From: Bordetella parapertussis | Lineage (GTDB): Bacteria > Pseudomonadota > Gammaproteobacteria > Burkholderiales > Burkholderiaceae_C | Direction of reading: 5' to 3' | Assembly (NCBI GenBank): GCA_945871945.1 | Contig: CAMBXY010000028.1 | Location: 1 to 13,662 of the forward strand | DNA length: 13,662 nucleotides | Shown: positions 6,457 to 13,662 of the stretch, piece by piece | Layout: every line of letters begins with the position of its first letter | Position numbering within the stretch: the first letter of the stretch is position 1 | Translations under genes and position numbers: made by a program | Notes under the pieces: generated by a model | Database searches by the model: none | What the model was told of the DNA's origin: nothing | Seen by the model: only the letters and a program-made list of their open reading frames with translations

Positions 6457-9400
6457 ATGACACAAGGCCTGATACGTATCCGAGGTGCCCGCCAGCACAA
6501 CCTCAAAAATATTGACATTGATATTCACACGGGTGAGTTGACGGTGTTCACCGGTCCCAGTGGCTCGGGCAAATCAAGCTTGGTGTTTGACACCTTGTAT
6601 GCCGAGGGCCAGCGGCGTTATGTTGAAACCTTCAGCGCTTATGCACGTCAATTTCTAGACCGCATGGACCGACCGGCGGTTGACAAGGTCGATGGCGTGC
6701 CTGCTGCCATCGCGATTGACCAAACCAACCCAGTGCGCAGTTCTCGCTCCACCGTGGGCACCATGACCGAGCTCAACGATCATTTGAAATTGCTGTTTGC
6801 AAGGGCAGCACAGTTGTTCGACAAGCAAACCGCCGAAGCGGTGACCTATGACAACCCACAAACCATTTTTGCGCAACTCCAAGCCTTGAGCGCAGGCGAC
6901 CCGCGCTGGGTGATCACTTTTCCCGTGGAGTTACCCGCCAACACCTCGGCTGAAGAATTGCAAGCGTGGCTCAGTGCCAGTGGCTTTAGCCGCGTGCATA
7001 CACAGCGCGAGGGCAAAGCCAAGGATGCGGCGCAAGTGTTGGATGTGGCCGCCGACAGGTTCAGGCTGCAAAGCGCTGAGCCTTCGCGGGTGATGGAGGC
7101 TATCGAGGTTGCCTTGCAGCGCGGCAGTGGTCGCATGACGGCCTACCGCATGGCAGCAGACGCCGACAGCGAGTCCAAAGGTGAGCCCTTTGGTTTTTCA
7201 ACGGGGCTGCATTGTCCGTCCAGCGATGTGCGCTACAAGGACCCCACCCCATCCATGTTTTCTTTCAACTCGCCAGCAGGCGCTTGCCCCAAGTGCAAAG
7301 GTTTTGGCCGCGTCATTGGTGTCGATTACGGCTTGGTGATTCCCAACGACAAACTCACCCTGCGCTCAGGCGCCATCAAAACGATACAAACCCCCGCATG
7401 GCAAGAATGCCAAGATGATTTGATGCGCCACGCCGAAACCGCAGGCATACCGCGTGACACACCATGGAACAAACTCACCCCTGAGCAACACCACTGGGTG
7501 ATCCAAGGCTCACCCCATTGGACGGGCAAATGGAACCAGCAGTGGTATGGCATCAAACGCTTCTTTGAATATTTAGAAACCAAGTCGTACAAGATGCACA
7601 TACGCGTCTTGCTCTCCAAGTACCGCAGTTACACGCCGTGTGGCGACTGTGGCGGGGCACGTTTGCAGACCGAGAGTTTGTTGTGGCGTGTGGGCAGCAT
7701 GGCCAGCGCCCAAGCAGCCATGCCAGACACGAAACGCTTTTTGCCGCAAGGCGTCGCATGGACTCGCGAGCAGTTAAGTGCTTTGCCAGGTTTGTGTTTA
7801 CATGATTTGATGCTCTTGCCCATAGACCGCCTGCGGATGTTTTTCGAGCACATGGCGCAAGATGACTCTCTGACGGCCCATGCACAAGCCGAGCAACAGG
7901 CGTTGCATTTGTTGTTTGAAGAAATTCGTACCCGCTTGAAATACCTCTGCGATGTGGGCTTGGGTTATTTGAGCTTGGACAGGCAAAGCCGCACCTTGAG
8001 TGGCGGCGAAGTGCAACGCATCAACTTGACCACCGCTTTGGGCACTTCTTTGGTGAACACCTTGTTTGTGCTGGATGAACCCAGCATCGGTTTGCATCCC
8101 CGCGATATGCACCGCATCACCCAAGCCATGTTGCGTCTGCGCGATGCGGGAAACACCTTGGTGGTGGTCGAGCATGACCCCGCGGTGATGTTGGCAGCAG
8201 ACCGCATCGTGGACATGGGACCCGGCCCCGGTGAGCGCGGCGGACAAATTGTTTTCGACGGCACGCCACAGCAACTCAAAAGCGCTGACACCTTGACCGG
8301 CGACTATTTGGGCTCACGCAAGCAAGTGGGTTTGGGCTTGAAGCGCTTGGTGACAGACGCCACGCCGCGCTTGATTTTGGAAGGTGCGAGAGAACACAAT
8401 TTGCAAGACCTGAGCATCGAGTTTCCTTTGCAACGCTTGGTTACCGTCACTGGCGTGAGCGGTTCCGGCAAATCCACTTTGATCCAAGACATTTTGGCGC
8501 CGGCCTTGCTGCGTCACTTTGGCAAATCTACCGATGGCGCGGGCGCGCACGACCGCTTGCTGGGTGCCGATCATTTAAGTGACGTGGTGTTTGTGGATCA
8601 GTCGCCGATTGGCAAAACCGCACGGTCTAACCCTGTCAGCTATGTGGGCGCATGGGACGCCATACGCGAGATTTTTGCCAATACCGCGATGTCGCGCCAG
8701 CGCAGTTACACCGCTTCCAAGTTCAGTTTCAACGGCGGCGATGGCCGTTGCCCCACTTGCGGTGGTTCAGGTTTTGAACATGTCGAGATGCAGTTTTTAA
8801 GTGATGTCTATTTGCGCTGCCCCGACTGCAACGGACAACGCTACCGCCCCGAAATTCTCGAAGTCAAGATCGAGAGAAAAAAATCGGGGTCAGATCCCAA
8901 TTGTTTTTTGAATGTGGCCGATGTACTGGCGCTCACCGTCAGCGAAGCCGCGCAGCTGTTTGCCAATGACCGCGAGGTGATACGTGCTTTGCAACCCATC
9001 ATGGATGTGGGCTTGGAGTATGTGCGTTTGGGTCAACCCGTGCCCACGCTCAGTGGCGGTGAAGCACAGCGCTTGAAGTTGGCGGGTTTCTTGGCAGAGG
9101 CGGCGAAATCGGCGTCGTCCAGCAGGCAAGCCACGGCACGCAAAGGCACTTTGTTTTTGTTTGACGAACCCACCACGGGCTTGCATTTCGACGATATCGC
9201 CAAGCTGATGCGTGCTTTGCGCAGACTTTTAGAGGCAGGGCACTCTCTGATTGTTATCGAGCACAACTTGGACGTGATTCGTTCCAGTGATTGGTTAATC
9301 GACCTCGGCCCTGAAGGCGGCGAAGGCGGTGGTTTGTTGGTGGCTGAGGGCTCGCCTGAAACCTTGCGCGAACACCCCACTTCGCACACCGGTCAAGCTT

Positions 9401-12189
9401 TGCGTGACTATGAGCAAAGTATGGGGCAAGTCCACACAGTAAACGAAACGGTTGCCAAGTACGCAGCAGTGGCTAGACCCGAGGTCAACAACCATATCCG
9501 CATCGTTCATGCCAAAGAACACAACTTGAAGAGCCTGAGCGTGGATATTCCACGCGGTCAGTTCAATGTGGTGACAGGCGTGAGTGGTTCGGGAAAATCT
9601 ACCTTGGCGTTTGATATTTTGTTCAACGAAGGTCAGCGTCGCTATCTAGAAAGCCTCAATGCCTACGCCCGCAGCATCGTGCAACCCGCGGGTAGGCCCG
9701 AGGTGGACGCGGTGTATGGCATACCGCCCACGGTGGCGATTGAGCAGCGGCTCTCTCGTGGTGGACGCAAATCCACCGTAGGTACCACCACCGAAATTTG
9801 GCACTTTCTGCGCTTGCTGTACGTGAAGCTAGGTACGCAGCATTGCATACACGACAACGCGGCGGTGCAACCGCAAACCCTAGAGCGCCTCACCGCTTTG
9901 TTGATGCGTGAATACCGTGGCCAGCATATCGGTTTGCTCAGCCCCTTGGTGATGAACCGCAAAGGCGTTTACACCGAATTGGCCGATTGGGCCCGTCCGC
10001 GTGGCTACACCCATTTGCGTGTGGATGGCAACTTTTTGCCCACCACAGGTTTTCCGCGCCTCGATAGATTCAAAGAGCACACCATCGAATTGCCGGTCGC
10101 CAGTTTCTCGGTAGACCCTGCACAAGAAGATGTGTTGCGCCAAGCACTGCTGACAGCACTCGAGCACGGCAAAGGCGTGGTGCATGTGCTCAGTGACATA
10201 GGTGAATTAAAAGAAGCTATGTTGAATGGCGAGTCCACAGCCGGCATTGGCCGTTTGCAAGCCTATTCCACGCGCCGCGCTTGTCCCTTGTGTGATACCT
10301 CATACGCCGAGCTAGACCCGCGCTTGTTTTCCTACAACAGCAAGCACGGCTGGTGTGGTGAGTGTGTCGGCACCGGCTTGGCCTTGTCACGCGAGCAACG
10401 CAAAGCCATGGATGACTCGGTGGCCGATGCACAAGACAAGGGACGCGAAAAAAGTTTTGCCGAACCCGAGTTGGACGAGGTGAGCGACACAGCCTGCGCG
10501 GGTTGTGCGGGCACCCGCTTAAACGCCACGGCCCGAGCGGTGTATTTTGGTGGTGCAGCCATCACCGAATTGGCACAGCGCAGTGTGGTCGATATGTCTA
10601 CGTGGGTCAAGGGTTTGCGTTTGCAAGGCCGCGATGCCGACATTGCCCGCGATCTTTTGCCTGAAATTGAAAGCCGCTTGGCGTTTCTAGAACGTGTGGG
10701 CTTGGGCTACCTTACTTTAGACCGCGGCGCACCCACGCTCAGCGGTGGCGAGGCCCAGCGCATACGACTCGCCGCGCAACTGGGCAGCAATTTGCAAGGT
10801 GTGTGCTATGTGTTGGACGAGCCCACCATTGGCTTGCATGCCCGTGACAACCATATCTTGCTCGACGCTTTAAAGAGCTTGAGCGACAAAGGCAACACCC
10901 TGGTGGTGGTCGAGCATGATGAAGACACCATACGCCGTGCCGATCACATCATCGATATTGGTCCCAGCGCAGGCAAGCGTGGTGGTCATTTGGTGGCCCA
11001 AGGCACAGTGAGTGATGTGATGGCGGCAAGTGACTCACAAACCGGCCGCTATTTGCGCCACGCCATGCAGCATCCTTTGCAAGCAAGGCGCAACGTCGCT
11101 CTTGACCAACGCAGCAAAAGCAAAACCGACAGCTTGCAAGTGATGGGCGCAGATTTGCACAACCTTGGAACACTGTCTGCATCGTTTCCTTTGAATCGCT
11201 TGGTGGCGGTGACGGGCGTGAGCGGTTCGGGCAAATCCACCTTGGCACGTGATGTTTTGCTGGCCAATGTTAAGACGGTGGTCAGCTTGCGCTCCACCCA
11301 AGCAGGACGCAAAGCCCACGATGCGGGCAAGTTGCCGGTGTGGCAAGGTTGTGTGGGTTTGGCGGGTTATGAAAGCATTGAGCGTGTGCTGGAAGTCGAC
11401 CAAACCCCGATTGGCAAAACCCCACGCAGTTGTCCAGCCACTTACATCGGGTTTTGGGACACCATTCGCAAACTGTTTGCTGAAACCTTGGAAGCCAAGG
11501 CGCGTGGCTATGGACCCGGGCGCTTCAGTTTCAACACCGGTGAAGGCCGCTGCCCAGGCTGCGAAGGCCAAGGCCTGCGCACCATCGAAATGAGCTTTTT
11601 GCCCGATGTGAAAGTGCTGTGCGAGGTGTGCAAAGGCGCACGCTTCAACACCGAAACTTTGTCGGTGCGCTGGCGTGGCAAAAGCATTGGCGAGGTGCTG
11701 CAAATGGAGGTCGATGAGGCGGTTGACTTCTTTGCAGCCATGCCTCTTATCAGTCACCCCTTGCAGTTATTGAAAGATGTCGGTTTGGGTTACCTCACCT
11801 TGGGACAACCCTCGCCCACACTCAGTGGCGGTGAAGCGCAACGCATCAAGTTGGTCACCGAACTCTCCAAGGTGAAAGACGAGGTGGCACGACGCGGACA
11901 AAAAACGCCGCATACCTTGTATGTGTTGGACGAGCCCACTGTGGGCTTGCACATGGCCGATGTCGATAAGCTCATCCGTGTGCTGCACCGCTTGGTCGAT
12001 GGTGGTCACAGCGTCATCGTCATTGAGCACGATTTAGACGTCATCGCCGAAGCTGATTGGGTGATCGACCTCGGCCCTGAAGGCGGTGATGGCGGCGGTA
12101 GGGTGGTGGGTGCTACCACCCCAGAAGGCTTGGTGAAGCTAGGTACGCACACTGGCGTGGCTTTGGCGCCAGTGCTGGCCAGAGCCTGA
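6457..12189 (+). CDS. Double-length UvrA-type excinuclease protein with four ABC ATPase modules
   Basis: 1910 residues, about twice a normal UvrA (about 940), formed by two UvrA units head to tail joined near residues 980-1012. Walker A: 33-41, 666-674, 1041-1049, 1587-1595 (GxSGSGKS). Signatures: LSGGEVQRI 514-522, then LSGGEAQR at 865, 1428 and 1789. Walker B LDEP/FDEP: 539-542, 902-905, 1453-1456, 1824-1827; switch histidines 573, 936, 1487, 1858. All four ATP sites look intact. The halves differ. In half 1 the first zinc module is degenerate (C253-P-S-S256 with C277/C280), but the insertion domain is present. In half 2 that module is complete (C1276, C1279, C1300, C1303), but only 43 residues separate it from the next CxxC pair, against 114 in half 1, so the insertion domain is mostly missing. 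The second zinc modules (C765/768/788/791; C1699/1702/1722/1725) are complete. Expected to bind damaged DNA; repair, specialised or drug-protection roles are all possible. Starts 7 bp after livF. Confidence 0.93.
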   Translation: MTQGLIRIRGARQHNLKNIDIDIHTGELTVFTGPSGSGKSSLVFDTLYAEGQRRYVETFSAYARQFLDRMDRPAVDKVDGVPAAIAIDQTNPVRSSRSTVGTMTELNDHLKLLFARAAQLFDKQTAEAVTYDNPQTIFAQLQALSAGDPRWVITFPVELPANTSAEELQAWLSASGFSRVHTQREGKAKDAAQVLDVAADRFRLQSAEPSRVMEAIEVALQRGSGRMTAYRMAADADSESKGEPFGFSTGLHCPSSDVRYKDPTPSMFSFNSPAGACPKCKGFGRVIGVDYGLVIPNDKLTLRSGAIKTIQTPAWQECQDDLMRHAETAGIPRDTPWNKLTPEQHHWVIQGSPHWTGKWNQQWYGIKRFFEYLETKSYKMHIRVLLSKYRSYTPCGDCGGARLQTESLLWRVGSMASAQAAMPDTKRFLPQGVAWTREQLSALPGLCLHDLMLLPIDRLRMFFEHMAQDDSLTAHAQAEQQALHLLFEEIRTRLKYLCDVGLGYLSLDRQSRTLSGGEVQRINLTTALGTSLVNTLFVLDEPSIGLHPRDMHRITQAMLRLRDAGNTLVVVEHDPAVMLAADRIVDMGPGPGERGGQIVFDGTPQQLKSADTLTGDYLGSRKQVGLGLKRLVTDATPRLILEGAREHNLQDLSIEFPLQRLVTVTGVSGSGKSTLIQDILAPALLRHFGKSTDGAGAHDRLLGADHLSDVVFVDQSPIGKTARSNPVSYVGAWDAIREIFANTAMSRQRSYTASKFSFNGGDGRCPTCGGSGFEHVEMQFLSDVYLRCPDCNGQRYRPEILEVKIERKKSGSDPNCFLNVADVLALTVSEAAQLFANDREVIRALQPIMDVGLEYVRLGQPVPTLSGGEAQRLKLAGFLAEAAKSASSSRQATARKGTLFLFDEPTTGLHFDDIAKLMRALRRLLEAGHSLIVIEHNLDVIRSSDWLIDLGPEGGEGGGLLVAEGSPETLREHPTSHTGQALRDYEQSMGQVHTVNETVAKYAAVARPEVNNHIRIVHAKEHNLKSLSVDIPRGQFNVVTGVSGSGKSTLAFDILFNEGQRRYLESLNAYARSIVQPAGRPEVDAVYGIPPTVAIEQRLSRGGRKSTVGTTTEIWHFLRLLYVKLGTQHCIHDNAAVQPQTLERLTALLMREYRGQHIGLLSPLVMNRKGVYTELADWARPRGYTHLRVDGNFLPTTGFPRLDRFKEHTIELPVASFSVDPAQEDVLRQALLTALEHGKGVVHVLSDIGELKEAMLNGESTAGIGRLQAYSTRRACPLCDTSYAELDPRLFSYNSKHGWCGECVGTGLALSREQRKAMDDSVADAQDKGREKSFAEPELDEVSDTACAGCAGTRLNATARAVYFGGAAITELAQRSVVDMSTWVKGLRLQGRDADIARDLLPEIESRLAFLERVGLGYLTLDRGAPTLSGGEAQRIRLAAQLGSNLQGVCYVLDEPTIGLHARDNHILLDALKSLSDKGNTLVVVEHDEDTIRRADHIIDIGPSAGKRGGHLVAQGTVSDVMAASDSQTGRYLRHAMQHPLQARRNVALDQRSKSKTDSLQVMGADLHNLGTLSASFPLNRLVAVTGVSGSGKSTLARDVLLANVKTVVSLRSTQAGRKAHDAGKLPVWQGCVGLAGYESIERVLEVDQTPIGKTPRSCPATYIGFWDTIRKLFAETLEAKARGYGPGRFSFNTGEGRCPGCEGQGLRTIEMSFLPDVKVLCEVCKGARFNTETLSVRWRGKSIGEVLQMEVDEAVDFFAAMPLISHPLQLLKDVGLGYLTLGQPSPTLSGGEAQRIKLVTELSKVKDEVARRGQKTPHTLYVLDEPTVGLHMADVDKLIRVLHRLVDGGHSVIVIEHDLDVIAEADWVIDLGPEGGDGGGRVVGATTPEGLVKLGTHTGVALAPVLARA
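8877..8909. repeat. Short REP-like quasi-palindrome inside the uvrA reading frame
   Basis: A 7-A run (8877-8883), a quasi-palindromic core GGGGTCAGATCCC (8886-8898) and a T-rich tail (8901-8909) form an imperfect inverted repeat. It codes for K-S-G-S-D-P-N-C-F in a loop of half 1. The matching loop in half 2 (V-R-W-R-G-K-S-I) is about 9 residues shorter, which fits an in-frame insert near 27 bp. From memory, GGGGTCAGA-type palindromes are dispersed in betaproteobacterial genomes, often near REP-associated transposases; this was not checked here. Confidence 0.4.
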
Positions 12190-12251
12190 CCCTTCTTGTT
12201 CTTGCAAGGGTGGTGAAGCAAACTTCCCTTTGACCGCCACGCTGGGATCGT
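12190..12251. other. uvrA 3' trailer without a convincing terminator
   Basis: CCCTT at 12191-12194 plus the preceding C, AAGGG at 12206-12210 and CCCTT at 12226-12230 give two mutually exclusive 5-bp stems. No T-tract follows either. This may be a weak or factor-dependent end for the uvrA transcript, or nothing. Confidence 0.2.
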
Positions 12252-12303
12252 TCACCGCTCACCGCAGCAAAGCTGCGATGTTCGCGTATGTCCGACCCAT
12301 CAT
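12252..12303 (-). repeat. Repeat element 1 (minus orientation) with perfect hairpin
   Basis: CGCTCAC, then the hairpin CGCAGC-AAA-GCTGCG (12263-12277, 6-bp perfect stem), then ATGTTCGC, a short spacer and GTCCGA. The same order is found in element 3, with a different stem sequence. Confidence 0.65.
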
Positions 12304-12330
12304 GCCGGTCATAGTGAGAAGACTTCCATC

Positions 12331-12386
12331 AACCTATCAACCCAAGCACAACATGGCGGTCGGCTTGACGCGAGCATTGACACGAA
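12331..12386 (+). repeat. Repeat element 2 (plus orientation), copy A of the 49-bp direct repeat, hairpin arm lost
   Basis: Bases 12331-12379 are identical to 12500-12548. The shared GCGAGCATTG is followed here by ACACGAAG, so the left stem half is altered and no matching right arm follows. Confidence 0.8.
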
Positions 12387-12420
12387 GAAACCCTGTCCAA
12401 CCGCCCCGCCGTCCTCGTCC

Positions 12421-12466
12421 GTCGCTCACTGCCACTTCGTGACAATGTTCGCTACACGTCCGAGCA
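12421..12466 (-). repeat. Repeat element 3 (minus orientation) with hairpin
   Basis: CGCTCAC, hairpin TGCCAC-TTC-GTGACA (12430-12444), ATGTTCGC, spacer, GTCCGA. The single mismatched pair becomes a G-U wobble when read on the minus strand, hinting that the structure acts, if at all, in minus-strand RNA. Confidence 0.65.
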
Positions 12467-12499
12467 CAGCGTGTCTGTCTCAGTGAAATAATTTTCGAG

Positions 12500-12568
12500 A
12501 ACCTATCAACCCAAGCACAACATGGCGGTCGGCTTGACGCGAGCATTGTCACAAAGTGACAGCGAGAG
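12500..12568 (+). repeat. Repeat element 4 (plus orientation), copy B of the 49-bp direct repeat with perfect hairpin
   Basis: Identical to copy A over 49 bp, then completes the hairpin TGTCAC-AAA-GTGACA (12547-12561, 6-bp perfect stem), followed by GCGAGAGG, which matches the reversed GTGAGCG flank of elements 1 and 3. Confidence 0.8.
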
Positions 12569-12633
12569 GAGAACGAGCCGCCGTGGTGTGCTTTGCAGCA
12601 TAAAGTCGCTACGCAAACAAAGAGGCAGAGGTT

Positions 12634-13662
12634 TTAGCCCGCCGAGCCGAGCGCCAATCCCGCATGCTCACGCAGCGGGTGAAAGTGAATTTTGGGAAAA
12701 CGCTCTTGCGCCAAACGCACGTCATAAGGCGAGGTGCACAAATACGCCAAGGAATGCGCTGCATCGGTGGCCATGCGTTGCGGGTAGGCGTTGACAAATT
12801 CTTTCAATTCAGCGGGTGTGTCCGCGCTGATCCAACGCGCACCGGTGTAGCTGCTGTTTTCCAATCGCACATCGCAGTCGTATTCGCCACGCAGACGGTG
12901 TTGCACCACTTCAAACTGCAATTGACCAATCGCACCCAACAGCATGGCGCCACCCATCTCTGGCTTGAACACTTGAATCGCGCCCTCTTCACCGAGTTGC
13001 TCCAAGCCGGTTTGGAGTTGTTTGGTGCGCAGAGGGTTTTTCAAGATCACGGTCATGAACATCTCGGGTGCGAAAAAAGGCAAACCGGTGAATTGCAGGG
13101 CCGCACCGTCGGTGATGGTGTCGCCGAGTTGTACGCCACCGTGGGTGGTGAAACCAATGATGTCACCCGCATAGGCCTCGTCAACCGCTTCGCGGCGTTG
13201 GCTTAAAAAAGTCACCACCGATGTTGGGCGCAACTCTTTGCTGCTGCGTTGCACTTTGAGTTTCATACCCGGCGCATATCGGCCCGAGGCCACGCGCACA
13301 AAAGCAATGCGGTCGCGGTGGTTGGCGTCCATATTGGCTTGCACCTTGAACACCACGCCTGAAAAACCGGCGTCTTCGGGTTGCACGGTTTTGTCGACCG
13401 CTTGTTTGTTCACCAGCAAATGGCTCATGCGCGGCCCAGGTGAGGGGGCCAAGTCCACCAAGGCATCGAGCACTTCCATGACACCAAAGTTGTTCACGCC
13501 CGAGCCGAAAAATACGGGGGTTTGTTTGCCGGCCAAAAACGCTTCGCGGTCAAACGTAGGCGAGGCACCCGTGGCCAGTTCCATGCTATCCATAGCAGTT
13601 TGCCATTCCAAACCAAAGCGCTCGGCCAACCTGCCTTGCTCAGTCAGGGGGACGGTTTCAAA
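12634..13662 (-). CDS. prfC: Peptide chain release factor 3 (RF3), C-terminal two thirds
   Basis: On the minus strand; the frame stays open to the right edge, so the visible 342 residues are the C-terminal part of a protein of about 530. A TTG at 13629 is only an internal leucine, preceded in frame by F-E-T-V-P-L-T-E-Q-G-R. The missing N-terminus would hold the GTP-binding G1-G4 motifs. Seen here are the end of the G domain (G-A-S-P-x-F-D, then T-P-V-F-F-G-S), domain II (the F-K-V-Q-A-N-M-D-x-x-H-R-D-R segment and G-G-V-Q-L-G-D-T-I-T-D-G), and domain III with L-G-E-E-G-A-I-Q-V-F and G-A-I-G-Q-L-Q-F-E-V-V. RF3 is a cytoplasmic GTPase that releases RF1/RF2 from the ribosome after termination. 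A short tail of about nine residues (A-G-L-A-L-G-S-A-G) follows the usual REH end. The gene is convergent with uvrA. Confidence 0.95.
   Translation of the reverse strand, partial: FETVPLTEQGRLAERFGLEWQTAMDSMELATGASPTFDREAFLAGKQTPVFFGSGVNNFGVMEVLDALVDLAPSPGPRMSHLLVNKQAVDKTVQPEDAGFSGVVFKVQANMDANHRDRIAFVRVASGRYAPGMKLKVQRSSKELRPTSVVTFLSQRREAVDEAYAGDIIGFTTHGGVQLGDTITDGAALQFTGLPFFAPEMFMTVILKNPLRTKQLQTGLEQLGEEGAIQVFKPEMGGAMLLGAIGQLQFEVVQHRLRGEYDCDVRLENSSYTGARWISADTPAELKEFVNAYPQRMATDAAHSLAYLCTSPYDVRLAQERFPKIHFHPLREHAGLALGSAG

Larger units (their letters stand above)
12252..12590. repeat. Compound tandem repeat: ~168-bp unit in two diverged copies, convergent intergenic region
   Basis: Between the convergent uvrA and prfC genes, the sequence from about 12252 recurs 167-169 bp further on. 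The offset is 167 bp at CGCTCAC (12256 vs 12423) and the hairpin, 168 at GTCCGA (12290 vs 12458), and 169 at a 49-bp identical block (12331 vs 12500). Parts in between are diverged but still alignable. Each unit contains one element in minus orientation and one in plus orientation, so four related elements alternate -, +, -, +. No supported gene lies here; the short open frames carry the repeat itself and have no ribosome-binding site. Confidence 0.75.

Noticed and set aside
9400..9500. Two adjacent uvrA genes wrongly joined
   Set aside because: The frame runs through the junction (residues about 980-1012) with no stop, no ribosome-binding site and no start at the second half, so a genuine fusion is the simpler reading.
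11035..11757. 240-residue open frame on the minus strand inside uvrA
   Set aside because: Antisense shadow of a conserved UvrA region; high GC at third positions leaves the reverse frame open. No family resemblance and no start context.
12230..12442. Short plus-strand open frames in the uvrA-prfC gap (also 12522-12794)
   Set aside because: They consist of the repeat itself, share M-A-V-G-L-T-R-A-L only because of the 49-bp repeat, and have no ribosome-binding site.
12252..12590. CRISPR array
   Set aside because: Only two long copies of a 49-bp block with related, repeat-containing sequence between them; no short regular repeats or unique spacers and no cas genes.
12591..12622. Terminator for prfC (CTTTG/CAAAG and TTTGC/GCAAA arms)
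   Set aside because: Only 5-bp AT-rich stems with a long loop and no T-tract on the minus strand after the hairpin.
12664..13206. 180-residue open frame on the plus strand opposite prfC
   Set aside because: Antisense shadow of the RF3 coding frame, which has unmistakable family motifs.

Overview
The window looks like ordinary chromosome from a betaproteobacterium, most likely a freshwater Comamonadaceae (Limnohabitans/Rhodoferax-like). I base this on the moderately GC-rich composition, the very heavy use of TTG for leucine, and the family-level look of the proteins. The species is a guess. No tRNA, rRNA, CRISPR array, integrase or complete insertion sequence was seen.

Layout, left to right. 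(1) 1-958: the 3' end of a biotin-dependent acyl-CoA carboxylase alpha subunit (probably 3-methylcrotonyl-CoA carboxylase, leucine breakdown), followed one base later by a small four-cysteine DUF1289 protein. (2) 1099-2862: a metabolite:H+ symporter-type MFS transporter with an unusual periplasmic insert of about 155 residues, closed by a strong intrinsic terminator at 2884-2911. (3) 2944-6449: a compact livHMGF operon encoding the two permeases and two ATPases of a branched-chain amino-acid ABC importer. No periplasmic binding protein gene is present. livH appears to start at a non-canonical ATC codon set 6 nt after a perfect AGGAGG. (4) 6457-12189: a 1910-residue double-length UvrA-type protein with four ABC ATPase modules, starting 7 bases after livF. 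(5) 12190-12633: a non-coding convergent gap filled by a roughly 168-bp unit in two tandem copies. Each unit holds two oppositely oriented repeat elements, three of the four carrying a short hairpin. (6) 12634-13662: the C-terminal two thirds of release factor 3 (prfC) on the minus strand, running off the right edge.

Leucine catabolism (carboxylase) and branched-chain amino-acid uptake (liv) lie near each other, but the MFS gene and a terminator separate them, so shared regulation is only a suggestion. The most interesting items are the asymmetric double UvrA, the apparent ATC start of livH, the compound tandem repeat with differing but still self-complementary stems, a short REP-like palindrome apparently absorbed in frame into uvrA, and the periplasmic insert of the MFS transporter. 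I did not see a complete undescribed system such as a defence or secretion locus.
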